NCBI RefSeq assembly: GCF_029201565.1
Contig: NZ_CP104002.1
Location: forward strand, 1,381,001 to 1,445,000
Direction: 5' to 3'
Source of the DNA: Devosia sp. SD17-2
Lineage (GTDB): Bacteria > Pseudomonadota > Alphaproteobacteria > Rhizobiales > Devosiaceae
Length of the DNA: 64,000 bases
Both the position numbers and the translations under genes were made by a program. Below the pieces are notes generated by a model. That model was given only the letters and a program-made list of their open reading frames with translations, was not told where the DNA came from and searched no databases. Below are positions 26,405 to 34,622 of the stretch, piece by piece (position 1 is the first letter of the stretch; the number at the start of each line of letters is the position of its first letter).

Positions 26405-28723
26405 TTAATTGCTGGCGAGGGTAATCAGCGGCGTGATGCGGCGGATGGTGACGCGGCGGTTTTCACGCTCGGCAGCCTCGGTGCGGATCTTGAGATAGCG
26501 TTCGCCATAGCCCTGGGTGGCCAGGTTTTCGGGCGGGACGCCGTAGAAGTCGGTCAGGATGCGGGCCACTGTGGCAGCGCGCAGGTCCGAAAGACCGAGG
26601 TTCGAGACGTCCGAGCCAACCGCATCGGTGTGACCTTCAATGAGGAAGGTTTCAGCCGGGTTCTGCTGGAGCAGGCCCAACATGGCATTGGCGACCCCGG
26701 AGAGGGCGGTCACCTGATCGCGACCGATGGTTGCGGCGCCGGTATCGAACGTCAGGTTGCCAACCTCGAGTCGACGCACGCTGTCACGAACACGGGCAGA
26801 GCGCTTCACCTCGTCGATGGAGTAGATGCGGGCGACCTGCTCGACAGGCGGCTGGCGGAAGAAGACTTCCAACTCTTCTTCATCGGCAAATTCGGCGTCG
26901 AGGACATAGTCGCGTACCGGAATATTAAGGCGGAGCGGCGGGAGCTCAGCACCCGGATCGCGCCATTCCAGCAGGGCGGTGTCATAGCGCTCGTCGAAAT
27001 ACGCCATGACGATCTCTTCGCCATCCGGCGTAATGCGCGAACGACGAAGGATGTCGCCATTGGCGTTGCGCACGGTCACCACCTGGCTACCGTCCGGACG
27101 GGTAATGGTTTCGCGGACCCGGCCATTGCGGAGGTTCTCGTAGAAGACCTCATCCTGCTGGGCATTGTAGAAGCGATCCGTGTCCTGGCCGATGGAATTG
27201 ACCACCAGTTGCGTGCCGACCTGCAGGATCACCTGGGTGATAGCTTCACCCGGTGCAAGCGGCTGAACATTGTTCTGCTGAACATTGTTCTGCTGAACAT
27301 TGTTTTGCTGCACGTTGTTCTGCTCGCCGATGTTGGTGGTCGAATTGTCGATATTGGTCGTGTTGTTGGTGACGTTGTTGACCACGTTGGTCTGGTTGAC
27401 GATCGTCACATTGGGCGGCAGGGCCGTGGGCGCGGCCGGTGCGGCTGCAGTCACGTCGAACGCCTGACCTTCCTCGGCGAGAACCGAGATGACCTGGGCA
27501 TCGGCAGGTATTTCGATACGTGCCTGGGCGTCAACGTCGCTGGACGGCGGTGGCGGTGGCGGAGTTTCGGGCTGTGCCGGAGCAACAGGCGCCGCTTCGG
27601 GGGCAGGAGCGGCAGGCGCACCCTCGACGACGGTCGGCGGCTGCGGAGCCTCGTCCTTGGCGCTGTCGAGAACCGGGGCGATCTGTTCTTCGGTGATACC
27701 GGCAGGCAGATCGGGGATGATCTCGGCCGGAGCGCCTTCAGATGTGACGGGCTGCTCTGGCTGAACGGGCTGTTCGGCCGGAACGGGGGCAACCGGCTGT
27801 TCGGCCTCTGCCGGCCGCTGGGTTTCAGGAGCGGGCGCGGGCGCGACTGGCTGCGCGGCGTCGGGGGCCGGAGCGGGCGCCGCCGGCAGGGCCGGGATTT
27901 CGGGCAGCTGCAGGCCGAAATTGGCAAGGCAAGCGGCTTCGTCGCCAAGGCCGGCTTCGGCGCAGAGGCGTGCGATTTCAGCGCGGGCCGAGTCAATGCG
28001 GGCCTGGGCGCCGGCGGTGTCGTTGCCAGCCATCAGGTCCGCGACACCGGTGTTATAGGCGTCGACCTGAGCCGTCAGCAGAGCGCCATAGTCGGCGGCA
28101 GGAGCCTCGGGGGCTGCAGGCTGTTCGGGGGCAGGCGCAACTTCAGGGGCCGGGGCGGGCTCGGCCGGGGCCGCTTCGACCGCCGGAGGAGCCTCGGGAG
28201 CAGGAGCGGGGACCGGGGCAACCTCAACCGGAGCCGGCGCTTCGGCTGCGGGTTCTTCAACAGGGGCCTCGGGCTGGGGCGCTGCGGGCTCTTCGACCGG
28301 CACTTCCGGTGTGGGCTCTGCAGGCTGTTCAACCGGAGCTTCCGGCTGCGGTGCGGGCGGCTGTTCGGCAGGCGGCGCTTCGGCAGGTGGCTGCTCGGCC
28401 GGCGCTTCAGGCTGGGGCTCCTCAACCGGAGCCTCGGGCTGGGGTTCTGCGGCCGGGGGCGCTTCTTCAACTGCGGGTGCAGGGGCCCCGCCACCGTTGA
28501 TGGCGGCAATGCATTCATCGAGGCTGGCGTAGCCGGCGACGATGCAAAGCTCTGTCAGCGTGCCTTGTGCCGCCTCGAGGGCTGCGGCATCGCCGCTGGC
28601 CTGAGCTGCTGCATAGGCTTCGTAGGCAGCCCGCAAATCGCCATCCTGCGCAGTGGCGGACAGTGGTGCGAGCGCAAGGAGACCGATGCTTGTGCCGGTC
28701 AGGAGCCAGTTTTTGAGGCGCAT
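26405..28723 (-). CDS. Large Pro/Ala/Glu-rich OmpA-family protein
   Basis: 772 residues. A signal peptide ends near residue 25 (SATA|QDGD). Two short Cys-containing helical modules (about 28-75 and 210-275, with LCIVAGYASLDEC and LCAEAGLGDEAAC) are separated by Pro/Ala/Glu-rich stretches (about 78-205 and 280-420). Next are an Asn/Thr-rich segment and a run of NNVQQ repeats (about 450-490), a folded region (500-630), and a C-terminal OmpA domain (about 645-770) with FDTGAATIG, IEGHTDAVGSD, LSDLRAATVA and ENRRVTIRR. It probably spans the periplasm and binds peptidoglycan non-covalently. It has its own terminator. Confidence 0.88.
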   Translation of the reverse strand: MRLKNWLLTGTSIGLLALAPLSATAQDGDLRAAYEAYAAAQASGDAAALEAAQGTLTELCIVAGYASLDECIAAINGGGAPAPAVEEAPPAAEPQPEAPVEEPQPEAPAEQPPAEAPPAEQPPAPQPEAPVEQPAEPTPEVPVEEPAAPQPEAPVEEPAAEAPAPVEVAPVPAPAPEAPPAVEAAPAEPAPAPEVAPAPEQPAAPEAPAADYGALLTAQVDAYNTGVADLMAGNDTAGAQARIDSARAEIARLCAEAGLGDEAACLANFGLQLPEIPALPAAPAPAPDAAQPVAPAPAPETQRPAEAEQPVAPVPAEQPVQPEQPVTSEGAPAEIIPDLPAGITEEQIAPVLDSAKDEAPQPPTVVEGAPAAPAPEAAPVAPAQPETPPPPPPSSDVDAQARIEIPADAQVISVLAEEGQAFDVTAAAPAAPTALPPNVTIVNQTNVVNNVTNNTTNIDNSTTNIGEQNNVQQNNVQQNNVQQNNVQPLAPGEAITQVILQVGTQLVVNSIGQDTDRFYNAQQDEVFYENLRNGRVRETITRPDGSQVVTVRNANGDILRRSRITPDGEEIVMAYFDERYDTALLEWRDPGAELPPLRLNIPVRDYVLDAEFADEEELEVFFRQPPVEQVARIYSIDEVKRSARVRDSVRRLEVGNLTFDTGAATIGRDQVTALSGVANAMLGLLQQNPAETFLIEGHTDAVGSDVSNLGLSDLRAATVARILTDFYGVPPENLATQGYGERYLKIRTEAAERENRRVTIRRITPLITLASN
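27266..27325. repeat. 15-base tandem repeat inside the OmpA-like gene
   Basis: Four units of AACATTGTTCTGCTG: two exact (27266-27295), one with a single change (27296-27310) and one more diverged (27311-27325). They encode the NNVQQ repeats and could change copy number by slippage without shifting frame. Confidence 0.92.
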
Positions 28724-28979
28724 TGTTACTTCCTTCGTCGTCTCGGAGACACGGTGGCACGAGCATCGCGACCCGCGTCTGAACCCAATCTGAATGGGGA
28801 AAGTGGGCTGGACTAGGACCCTCTATCCGCTGAAAGGCCCAAACGCCGGGGGTCTGAGACAGTTCCCCCAGCTTTGATATGTCCACATGGGACGGCATAA
28901 CAAGGCGCAAATGCGGCGGTGGACGGATCGGGGCCGGCAAGCCTCTGGTCGTGGCGGCGCGGCGTGATAGCGTGGCGCC

Positions 28980-29399
28980 ATGCGTCAGGTCATCGACAGT
29001 CTCATCATTGAAACGCGCGGACAGGGTCTTTTCGACTTCACGGCCCGGCTTCGTCATTTCGTTCGGGACAGCGGCATCGAAACGGGGCTCGCGACGGTCT
29101 TTGTGCGTCACACCTCCTGTTCGCTGCTGATCCAGGAAAATGCCGATCCGGACGTCCAGACGGATCTGAGCGGTTTTTTCCGGCGTCTCGTGCCGGAAGG
29201 CATGGACTGGCTGGTGCACACGACCGAAGGGCCGGATGACATGCCGGCCCATATCAAGGCGGCGCTGACCCAGACGTCTATCGGCATACCGGTTTCCGGC
29301 GGGCATCCGGTGCTGGGGACCTGGCAGGGACTTTATCTCTTTGAACACCGCAGGCGGCCGCATCGGCGCGAAGTGGTGCTGCATCTTATTGGGGAATGA
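28980..29399 (+). CDS. YjbQ family protein (UPF0047)
   Basis: 139 residues. The whole chain fits the UPF0047/YjbQ family: TSCSLLIQENADPDVQTDLSGFFRRLVP, then DDMPAHIKAALTQTSIGIPVSGGHPVLGTWQGLYLFEHRR with the conserved Gly-His and His-Arg residues. Family members show weak thiamine-phosphate synthase activity and are sometimes named secondary thiamine-phosphate synthase; the real role is unsettled. It is cytoplasmic. The TauE-type gene overlaps its stop by 4 bases, so they are coupled. It is divergent from the OmpA-like gene across 256 bases in which I see no defined motif. Confidence 0.9.
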   Translation: MRQVIDSLIIETRGQGLFDFTARLRHFVRDSGIETGLATVFVRHTSCSLLIQENADPDVQTDLSGFFRRLVPEGMDWLVHTTEGPDDMPAHIKAALTQTSIGIPVSGGHPVLGTWQGLYLFEHRRRPHRREVVLHLIGE

Positions 29400-30232
29400 A
29401 CATGGATTGGAACGCGGTCCTCGCCTATTGGCCGTTTGTGGTGGGGATGCTGGCGACAGGCGTCGTCTCGGGGATTGCCGCGGGCCTCCTGGGCATCGGC
29501 GGCGGTGCGGTGATCGTGCCGGCGCTGGGCAATGCGCTGCTGTTGATGGGATTTGATCCCGATATCGTCCAGCATGTGGCGGTGGGCACGTCGCTGGCCA
29601 TCATCATTCCGACAGGCATCATGAGCGCGCGGGCGCACCACAAGCGCGGCGCGGTCGATACAAAGGCGCTGCGGCTCTGGGTGCCGTTCATTGTGGCGGG
29701 AACGCTCATCGGTGGACTGATGGCGGGGTTCTTCTCAGGCGATGCGCTGCGCATCGTCTTTGCGGTGCTCGCATTCGTGATTGCCGCCAATATCCTGTTC
29801 TCGTTCCAGACCAGGCTGATGGGGCATTTGCGCAATTCGGCCAATACGCACCGGGGCGCCGGGTTTGTGGTGGGATATCTCTCGTCGCTGATGGGGATCG
29901 GGGGCGGATCGCTGACCGTGCCGACGCTGGTGGCCTTTGGGGAGACCATGCACAAGGCGGTCGGCACTTCGGCGGCCATCGGTGTCGCCATCGCGCTCTC
30001 GGGGACGCTGGGCTATCTGATTTCCGGCTGGGGCGTCGCGGATCTGCCGCCGCTCAGCATCGGCTATATCAATCTGGTGGCGCTGGTGCTGGTCGGCGTG
30101 CTCGCCGCGTTCTGTGCGCCGCTCGGTGCCGCGCTGGCGCACCGGCTCGACCAGAAGACGCTGAAATATGTGTTCGCGGGCTTCCTGGTCCTGGTCGGCC
30201 TCAACATGCTCTGGAAGGTTGTGCTGGGGTAG
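29396..30232 (+). CDS. TauE/SafE family sulfite/anion exporter
   Basis: 278 residues, about 8 membrane helices. Two repeated halves each carry the family's glycine-rich motif: GIAAGLLGIGGGAVIVPAL (about 24-42) and GYLSSLMGIGGGSLTVPTL (about 160-178). The TauE/SafE family moves sulfur-containing or other organic anions across the inner membrane; the substrate here is unknown. The ATG at 29396 overlaps the yjbQ stop; an ATG two codons later is 6 bases from GGGGA and may be the true start. Confidence 0.9.
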   Translation: MNMDWNAVLAYWPFVVGMLATGVVSGIAAGLLGIGGGAVIVPALGNALLLMGFDPDIVQHVAVGTSLAIIIPTGIMSARAHHKRGAVDTKALRLWVPFIVAGTLIGGLMAGFFSGDALRIVFAVLAFVIAANILFSFQTRLMGHLRNSANTHRGAGFVVGYLSSLMGIGGGSLTVPTLVAFGETMHKAVGTSAAIGVAIALSGTLGYLISGWGVADLPPLSIGYINLVALVLVGVLAAFCAPLGAALAHRLDQKTLKYVFAGFLVLVGLNMLWKVVLG

Positions 30233-30244
30233 AGCAAAGGGGTT

Positions 30245-30301
30245 GGTGGGGATGGGTGACTACGAAAACCATCCCCACCGTCCCGAGCCCCTCAAGAGGG
30301 G
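30245..30301. repeat. Intergenic palindromes after the TauE-type gene
   Basis: GGTGGGGATGG (30245-30255) pairs with CCATCCCCACC (30269-30279), and CCCCTC/GAGGGG form a second stem at 30288-30301. It resembles the C/G-rich palindromes at 37449 and 45466. It may terminate transcription between the two convergent genes; there is no T-run. Confidence 0.6.
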
Positions 30302-30410
30302 AGGCGGGAAGCTCGCAAGCTTATGGCCCCAAAGTTGCGGGGCCATTGCGCGGGCTCTATGCCATGGCTGGTTTGGCCGAAACGTGGCGAAGCCAGCATT
30401 ATCCAGCCAA

Positions 30411-31127
30411 TTAGTCGGCTTTGTTGTTCAAATCCCACTCGACCTTGACGGTGATGGCAAAGCTCATCTCGCCAGCTTCGACCGGCACCGGAGCGGAGGC
30501 TGCCATCTCGGCGCGGGCATACATGGGGTAGGGCTGGGGGCCGCTGAAACCCTGGCTTTCGGTGATGGATTCGAGCTCGCCCAAGGTAGCACCGGCAGCG
30601 TTGGCATAGAGCGCGGCCTTGTCGCGGGCGTCAGCGAAAGCGGCCTTGCGGGCCTCGTTATAGAGTTCGGACGGATCGGCCACCGAGAAGCTCACGCCAT
30701 TGATGGTGTTGGCGCCAACGGTGACGGATTTGTCGAGGATGGAGCCCAGCTCGCCCAGATCGCGGACGGCGACGCTGACAGTGTTGGACACCTGATAGCC
30801 ATTGATCTTGGGCGGCAGGGTGTAGCCATGTTCGTCGCGGGCATCGGAATAGACATAGTTCGGGTTGACCGAGAAGCCCGAGGTCTGGATGTCGCGAGCC
30901 TCGATGCCTTCTGCCTTGAGCGCCGCAATCAGCTCCGCCATGGCCGCGGTGTTTGCGTCCAGCGCTTCGCGGGCGGTCGCGCCTTGGGTGGTGACGCCCG
31001 AGCTGATCATTGCCATGTCCGGCGCAGCGCGCACTTCGCCCTGGCCTTCGATGGTGATCGAGCCCGCATAAGCAGGGACGGCGGTGGCGATGAGGGCGAA
31101 GGGAATGAGGACGCTCGAAAGACGCAT
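30411..31127 (-). CDS. SIMPL (DUF541) domain periplasmic protein
   Basis: 238 residues from the ATG at 31127 with AAGGAG 7 bases upstream. A signal peptide ends near residue 21 (AVPAYA). The mature part is a SIMPL domain: SITIEGQGEVRAAPDMAMISSGVTTQG, later FSVNPNYVY, and VSNTVSVAVRDLGELGSILDKSV, the family's conserved core. SIMPL proteins are periplasmic or secreted and have been linked to oxidative stress, without an assigned activity. It is transcribed alone, convergent to the TauE-type gene. Confidence 0.88.
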   Translation of the reverse strand: MRLSSVLIPFALIATAVPAYAGSITIEGQGEVRAAPDMAMISSGVTTQGATAREALDANTAAMAELIAALKAEGIEARDIQTSGFSVNPNYVYSDARDEHGYTLPPKINGYQVSNTVSVAVRDLGELGSILDKSVTVGANTINGVSFSVADPSELYNEARKAAFADARDKAALYANAAGATLGELESITESQGFSGPQPYPMYARAEMAASAPVPVEAGEMSFAITVKVEWDLNNKAD

Positions 31128-31243
31128 GAGAGACTCCTTGGTCACATGGGTGGAGAGATGTCTCCACCCAATGCGTCAGTATTGCGGCGTGGCTGAACGG
31201 GAACTGAATAGGTCTGGTACGCGTAGGGCGAGGGGAGAACATC

Positions 31244-31723
31244 ATGTCCTGGGAAACTGCAAGCTATGTCGTCACCGTGGTCGGCCTTCCGATGGCGATC
31301 ATGTTTTATGTCCTCGACCGCGCGCGGCAGCGCCAGCAGGAGGAAGAAGAAATCTACCTGATGCTGGCCGACGAATATGTCGAGTTCCTCAAGCTGGTCC
31401 TCAGCCATCCCGACCTTCGCCTGCTCGATCCCGCCCCGTCCATGGGGCTGGATGCCGAGCAGGCCGCCCGTAAATCGGCGCTCTTCGGCATTTTGATCTC
31501 GCTGTTCGAGCGCGCCTATATCCTGACCTACGAACCAAAAATGTCGGGTGCTGACCTGCGGCGGTGGCGCTCCTGGGAAGACTGGATGCGCGAGTGGTGC
31601 GCCCGAAAAGACTTTCGGGACGCCATGGATGCGCATCTCGCCGGAGAGGACCCGGAATTTTCCGCCTATCTGAGCCAGCTGGCACGAGCAGTGGCCCTTC
31701 CGGTCGGCGGAAAGCAGCAATAG
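31244..31723 (+). CDS. Hypothetical membrane-anchored protein
   Basis: 159 residues. One N-terminal hydrophobic helix (about 5-24, YVVTVVGLPMAIMFYVL) is followed by a coiled, charged stretch (DRARQRQQEEEEIY) and a mainly helical cytoplasmic domain with conserved-looking aromatic and Arg/Trp residues (LRRWRSWEDWMREWCARKDFRDAM). I have seen similar short proteins in other alphaproteobacteria but know no function. GAGGGG lies 12 bases before the ATG. Confidence 0.6.
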   Translation: MSWETASYVVTVVGLPMAIMFYVLDRARQRQQEEEEIYLMLADEYVEFLKLVLSHPDLRLLDPAPSMGLDAEQAARKSALFGILISLFERAYILTYEPKMSGADLRRWRSWEDWMREWCARKDFRDAMDAHLAGEDPEFSAYLSQLARAVALPVGGKQQ

Positions 31724-31804
31724 TATGATTTTATGCCGGTTTAACTTGCACCGGGTCGGGCTGCCGGGTTAGTCACTCCACACCAATAGGCGGGAGGAAC
31801 TCTT

Positions 31805-32956
31805 ATGGTCGGCGACATTATCCCTGGTGGAATCTTGATCGGGCGCGCCCGTGTACCGGGATATGCACATCCACGCATCGTCACCGTGCGGAACGGAGAA
31901 TTGATCGATATCACCGCCAAGGGTTTTGCCACGGTGCGGGATATTGCAGAGGGCGGCAAGGCCGCCGAGCATGTCCGCAGTGCTGACGGAACCAGTCTGG
32001 GCGACGCCGGCACCATCCTCGCCAATTCCTTTGCCAACCCGGTAGACGCTGAACAGGTTGTGTTGCTGTCCCCGATCGACCTCCAGGCCATCAAGGCTTC
32101 GGGTGTGACCTTCGTCGTCTCCTTGCTCGAACGCGTTATCGAGGAGCAGGCGCGCGGCGACAACTCCCGTGCCGATGCCCTGCGCGGCGAGATCCTCGAT
32201 CTGATCGGCACCGATCTCAGCCAGCTTGTGCCGGGCTCCAATGGCGCCATGAAGGTCAAGGCCGCGCTGATCGAGAAGGGCGTCTGGAGCCAGTATCTCG
32301 AAGTGGGCATCGGCCCCGACGCCGAGATTTTCACCAAGGGCCAGCCGATGAGCTCGGTGGGACATGGCGCCGAAGTTGGGCTGCACCCGGTTTCGAACTG
32401 GAACAACCCTGAGCCGGAGGTTGCGCTGCTGGTGACGAGCCGCGGCGAGATCATCGGCGCGACGCTGGGCAATGACGTCAATCTGCGCGACGTGGAAGGC
32501 CGATCGGCCCTGCTTCTGGGCAAGGCGAAGGACAATAACGCCTCGGCTTCGCTCGGGCCGTTCGTGCGCCTTTTCGACGGCGAGTTCACACTCGAGACCA
32601 TCAGCGAGGCCGAGATCGCCCTGCGCGTCGAAGGCGAGGACGGTTTTGTTCTCGAAGGCCAATCCAAGATGGGCCAGATTTCGCGGACACCCGCGTCGCT
32701 GGTCGAAGCGACCATCGGTGGCCACCATCAGTATCCGGACGGGCTGGTGCTCTATCTGGGGACCATGTTCGCGCCGGTGAAGGATCGCGATGGCGCCGGA
32801 AAGGGTTTCACCCACAAGATCGGCGACGTGGTTTCGATCTCGACGCCGAGCCTGGGTACCCTGTCGAACCGGGTGAACCTCTCCACCAAATGCCCACCCT
32901 GGACCTATGGCACCAGTCATCTGCTGCGCGACCTGGCTCGCGCCGACCTCCTCTAG
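31805..32956 (+). CDS. FAH-family hydrolase/dehydratase (probable 2-keto-3-deoxy-pentonate dehydratase)
   Basis: 383 residues. The fumarylacetoacetate-hydrolase fold is clear in the second half: GIGPDAEIFTKGQPMSSVGHGAEVGLHPVSNWNNPEPEVALLVTSRGEIIGATLGNDVNLRDVEGRSALLLGKAKDN, where the glutamates and Asp bind the metal. The long N-terminal part and the adjacent aldehyde dehydrogenase match the XylX arrangement of Caulobacter, in which this enzyme dehydrates 2-keto-3-deoxy-D-xylonate to 2-oxoglutarate semialdehyde. Substrate is inferred from that neighbour; no sugar dehydrogenase is nearby. GGGAGG precedes the start. Confidence 0.82.
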   Translation: MVGDIIPGGILIGRARVPGYAHPRIVTVRNGELIDITAKGFATVRDIAEGGKAAEHVRSADGTSLGDAGTILANSFANPVDAEQVVLLSPIDLQAIKASGVTFVVSLLERVIEEQARGDNSRADALRGEILDLIGTDLSQLVPGSNGAMKVKAALIEKGVWSQYLEVGIGPDAEIFTKGQPMSSVGHGAEVGLHPVSNWNNPEPEVALLVTSRGEIIGATLGNDVNLRDVEGRSALLLGKAKDNNASASLGPFVRLFDGEFTLETISEAEIALRVEGEDGFVLEGQSKMGQISRTPASLVEATIGGHHQYPDGLVLYLGTMFAPVKDRDGAGKGFTHKIGDVVSISTPSLGTLSNRVNLSTKCPPWTYGTSHLLRDLARADLL

Positions 32957-32999
32957 CGCTCACCACTCGCGCTGACCAACGATCCGAAAGGCTTGCGAA

Positions 33000-34439
33000 A
33001 TGACCGAACTGCACAAGAACCTCATCGACGGCGAATGGGTGGGGACTGACGGGGCTGAGAACATCAACCCGTCCAATCTCACCGACGTTGTGGGTGTCTA
33101 TGCCCGCGCCACGGCCGAAGAGACCCAGCGGGCGATTGCCGCCGCCAAGGCCGCTTTCCCGGCGTGGTCGCGCTCAGGCATCCTTGAGCGCCATGCCATC
33201 CTGCGCAAGACCGCCGACGAGATCCTGGCGCGGAAGCAGGAGCTCGGCGAGCTGTTGAGCCGCGAAGAGGGCAAGACCTTGCCCGAAGGCATCGGCGAAG
33301 TGACCCGCGCCGGCCAGATCTTTGACTTCTTCGCTGGCGAAGTGCTGCGTCTTGCGGGCGAAATCCTGCCATCCGTGCGCCCGGGCGTGAACGTCGAGAT
33401 CACCCGCGAGCCGATTGGCGTTATCGGCATCATCACGCCGTGGAATTTCCCGATCGCCATCCCGTCCTGGAAAATTGCCCCGGCTCTGGCCTATGGCAAT
33501 ACCGTGGTCATCAAGCCGGCCGATCTAGTGCCGGGTTCGACCTGGGCGATCGTTGATATCCTCGTGCGTGCCGGCCTGCCCAAAGGCGTGCTGAACCTTG
33601 TCATGGGCAAGGGTTCGGTCGTCGGTCAGACCATGCTCGACAGCAAGGATGTCTCGGCCATCTCGTTCACCGGTTCGGTGGGCACCGGCAAGCGCGTCGC
33701 TGCTGCCTCGATCGAGCACAACCGCAAGTTCCAGCTCGAAATGGGCGGCAAGAACCCGACCATCGTCCTCGATGACGCGGACCTCAAGGTCGCCGTTGAA
33801 TCGGTTGCGCAGTCAGCCTTCTTCTCGACCGGCCAGCGGTGCACGGCGGCGTCGCGCGTCATCGTCACAGAAGGCATCCACGACAAATTCGTCGAGGCCC
33901 TGGCTGAGCGTACCCGCAATCTGCGCGTCGGCGATGCTCTGGACAAGGACACCGAGATCGGTCCCGTGGTCGATCCGAGCCAGCTCAAGCAGGACACCGA
34001 CTACATCGAGATCGGCAAGGCCGAGGGCGCCAAGCTTGTCGCCGGCGGCGAGCGCGTGAAGAAGGACACCGAGGGCTACTTCCTGCAGCCTACGCTGTTC
34101 ACCGAAGCGACGAACTCGATGCGCATTGCCCGCGAGGAAATTTTTGGCCCGGTCGCAGCCGTGATCAAGGCCAAGGATTATGACGAGGCGCTTGCCATCT
34201 CCAATGACACCGATTTCGGCCTCAGCGCCGGCATCGTGACGACCTCTCTGAAATACGCCACCCACTTCAAGCGCAATTCGGAAGCCGGCATGGTGATGGT
34301 CAACGTGCCGACCGCAGGTGTCGATTTCCACGTGCCGTTCGGCGGGCGCAAGGGCTCGAGCTATGGTCCGCGCGAGCAGGGCAAATATGCCGCAGAGTTC
34401 TTCACCGTGGTGAAGACGGCCTATACCTCTGCCGGCTAA
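33000..34439 (+). CDS. Aldehyde dehydrogenase, probable 2,5-dioxovalerate (alpha-ketoglutarate semialdehyde) dehydrogenase
   Basis: 479 residues, normal for the family. Catalytic Cys is in STGQRCTAASR, the general base Glu in FQLEMGGKN, and the NAD(P) region shows ITPWNFPIAIPSWKIAPALAYGNTVVIKPADLVPGS and FTGSVGTGKRVA. It begins 43 bases after the FAH-family gene. Together they could convert a 2-keto-3-deoxy-pentonate to 2-oxoglutarate, the last two steps of the Weimberg route; other aldehydes are possible. A strong terminator follows. Confidence 0.88.
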   Translation: MTELHKNLIDGEWVGTDGAENINPSNLTDVVGVYARATAEETQRAIAAAKAAFPAWSRSGILERHAILRKTADEILARKQELGELLSREEGKTLPEGIGEVTRAGQIFDFFAGEVLRLAGEILPSVRPGVNVEITREPIGVIGIITPWNFPIAIPSWKIAPALAYGNTVVIKPADLVPGSTWAIVDILVRAGLPKGVLNLVMGKGSVVGQTMLDSKDVSAISFTGSVGTGKRVAAASIEHNRKFQLEMGGKNPTIVLDDADLKVAVESVAQSAFFSTGQRCTAASRVIVTEGIHDKFVEALAERTRNLRVGDALDKDTEIGPVVDPSQLKQDTDYIEIGKAEGAKLVAGGERVKKDTEGYFLQPTLFTEATNSMRIAREEIFGPVAAVIKAKDYDEALAISNDTDFGLSAGIVTTSLKYATHFKRNSEAGMVMVNVPTAGVDFHVPFGGRKGSSYGPREQGKYAAEFFTVVKTAYTSAG

Positions 34440-34466
34440 CACCCCGGCCAGAGAGCAGAATATTGG

Positions 34467-34493
34467 ACGGGGCCGATGGGCCCCGTTTTTTTT
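34467..34493 (+). terminator. Rho-independent terminator after aldehyde dehydrogenase gene
   Basis: ACGGGGCC (34467-34474) pairs with GGCCCCGT (34479-34486), loop GATG, followed by a run of eight T (34486-34493). Confidence 0.93.
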
Positions 34494-34622
34494 GTCCCTC
34501 GGGCATAGAAGCGGGGAAGGGCAGGAACCAAGGTTGTGGCCCGAGGGTTCGGAATGAGCCACCGGCCTTGCCTCCGCAGCCCGGGTGGCGCATGAAGGCA
34601 TTACGCAGAATTGAGAGGCCTT

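Noticed and set aside
27266..27325. Short regularly repeated units that could suggest a CRISPR array
   Set aside because: The units are 15 bases with no spacers, and lie in frame inside a gene.
26330..28816. Very long open frame antisense to the OmpA-like gene
   Set aside because: It mirrors the Pro/Ala-rich codons of the real gene, has Gly/Arg-rich low-complexity product and no ribosome binding site; the minus-strand product has a signal peptide and an OmpA domain.
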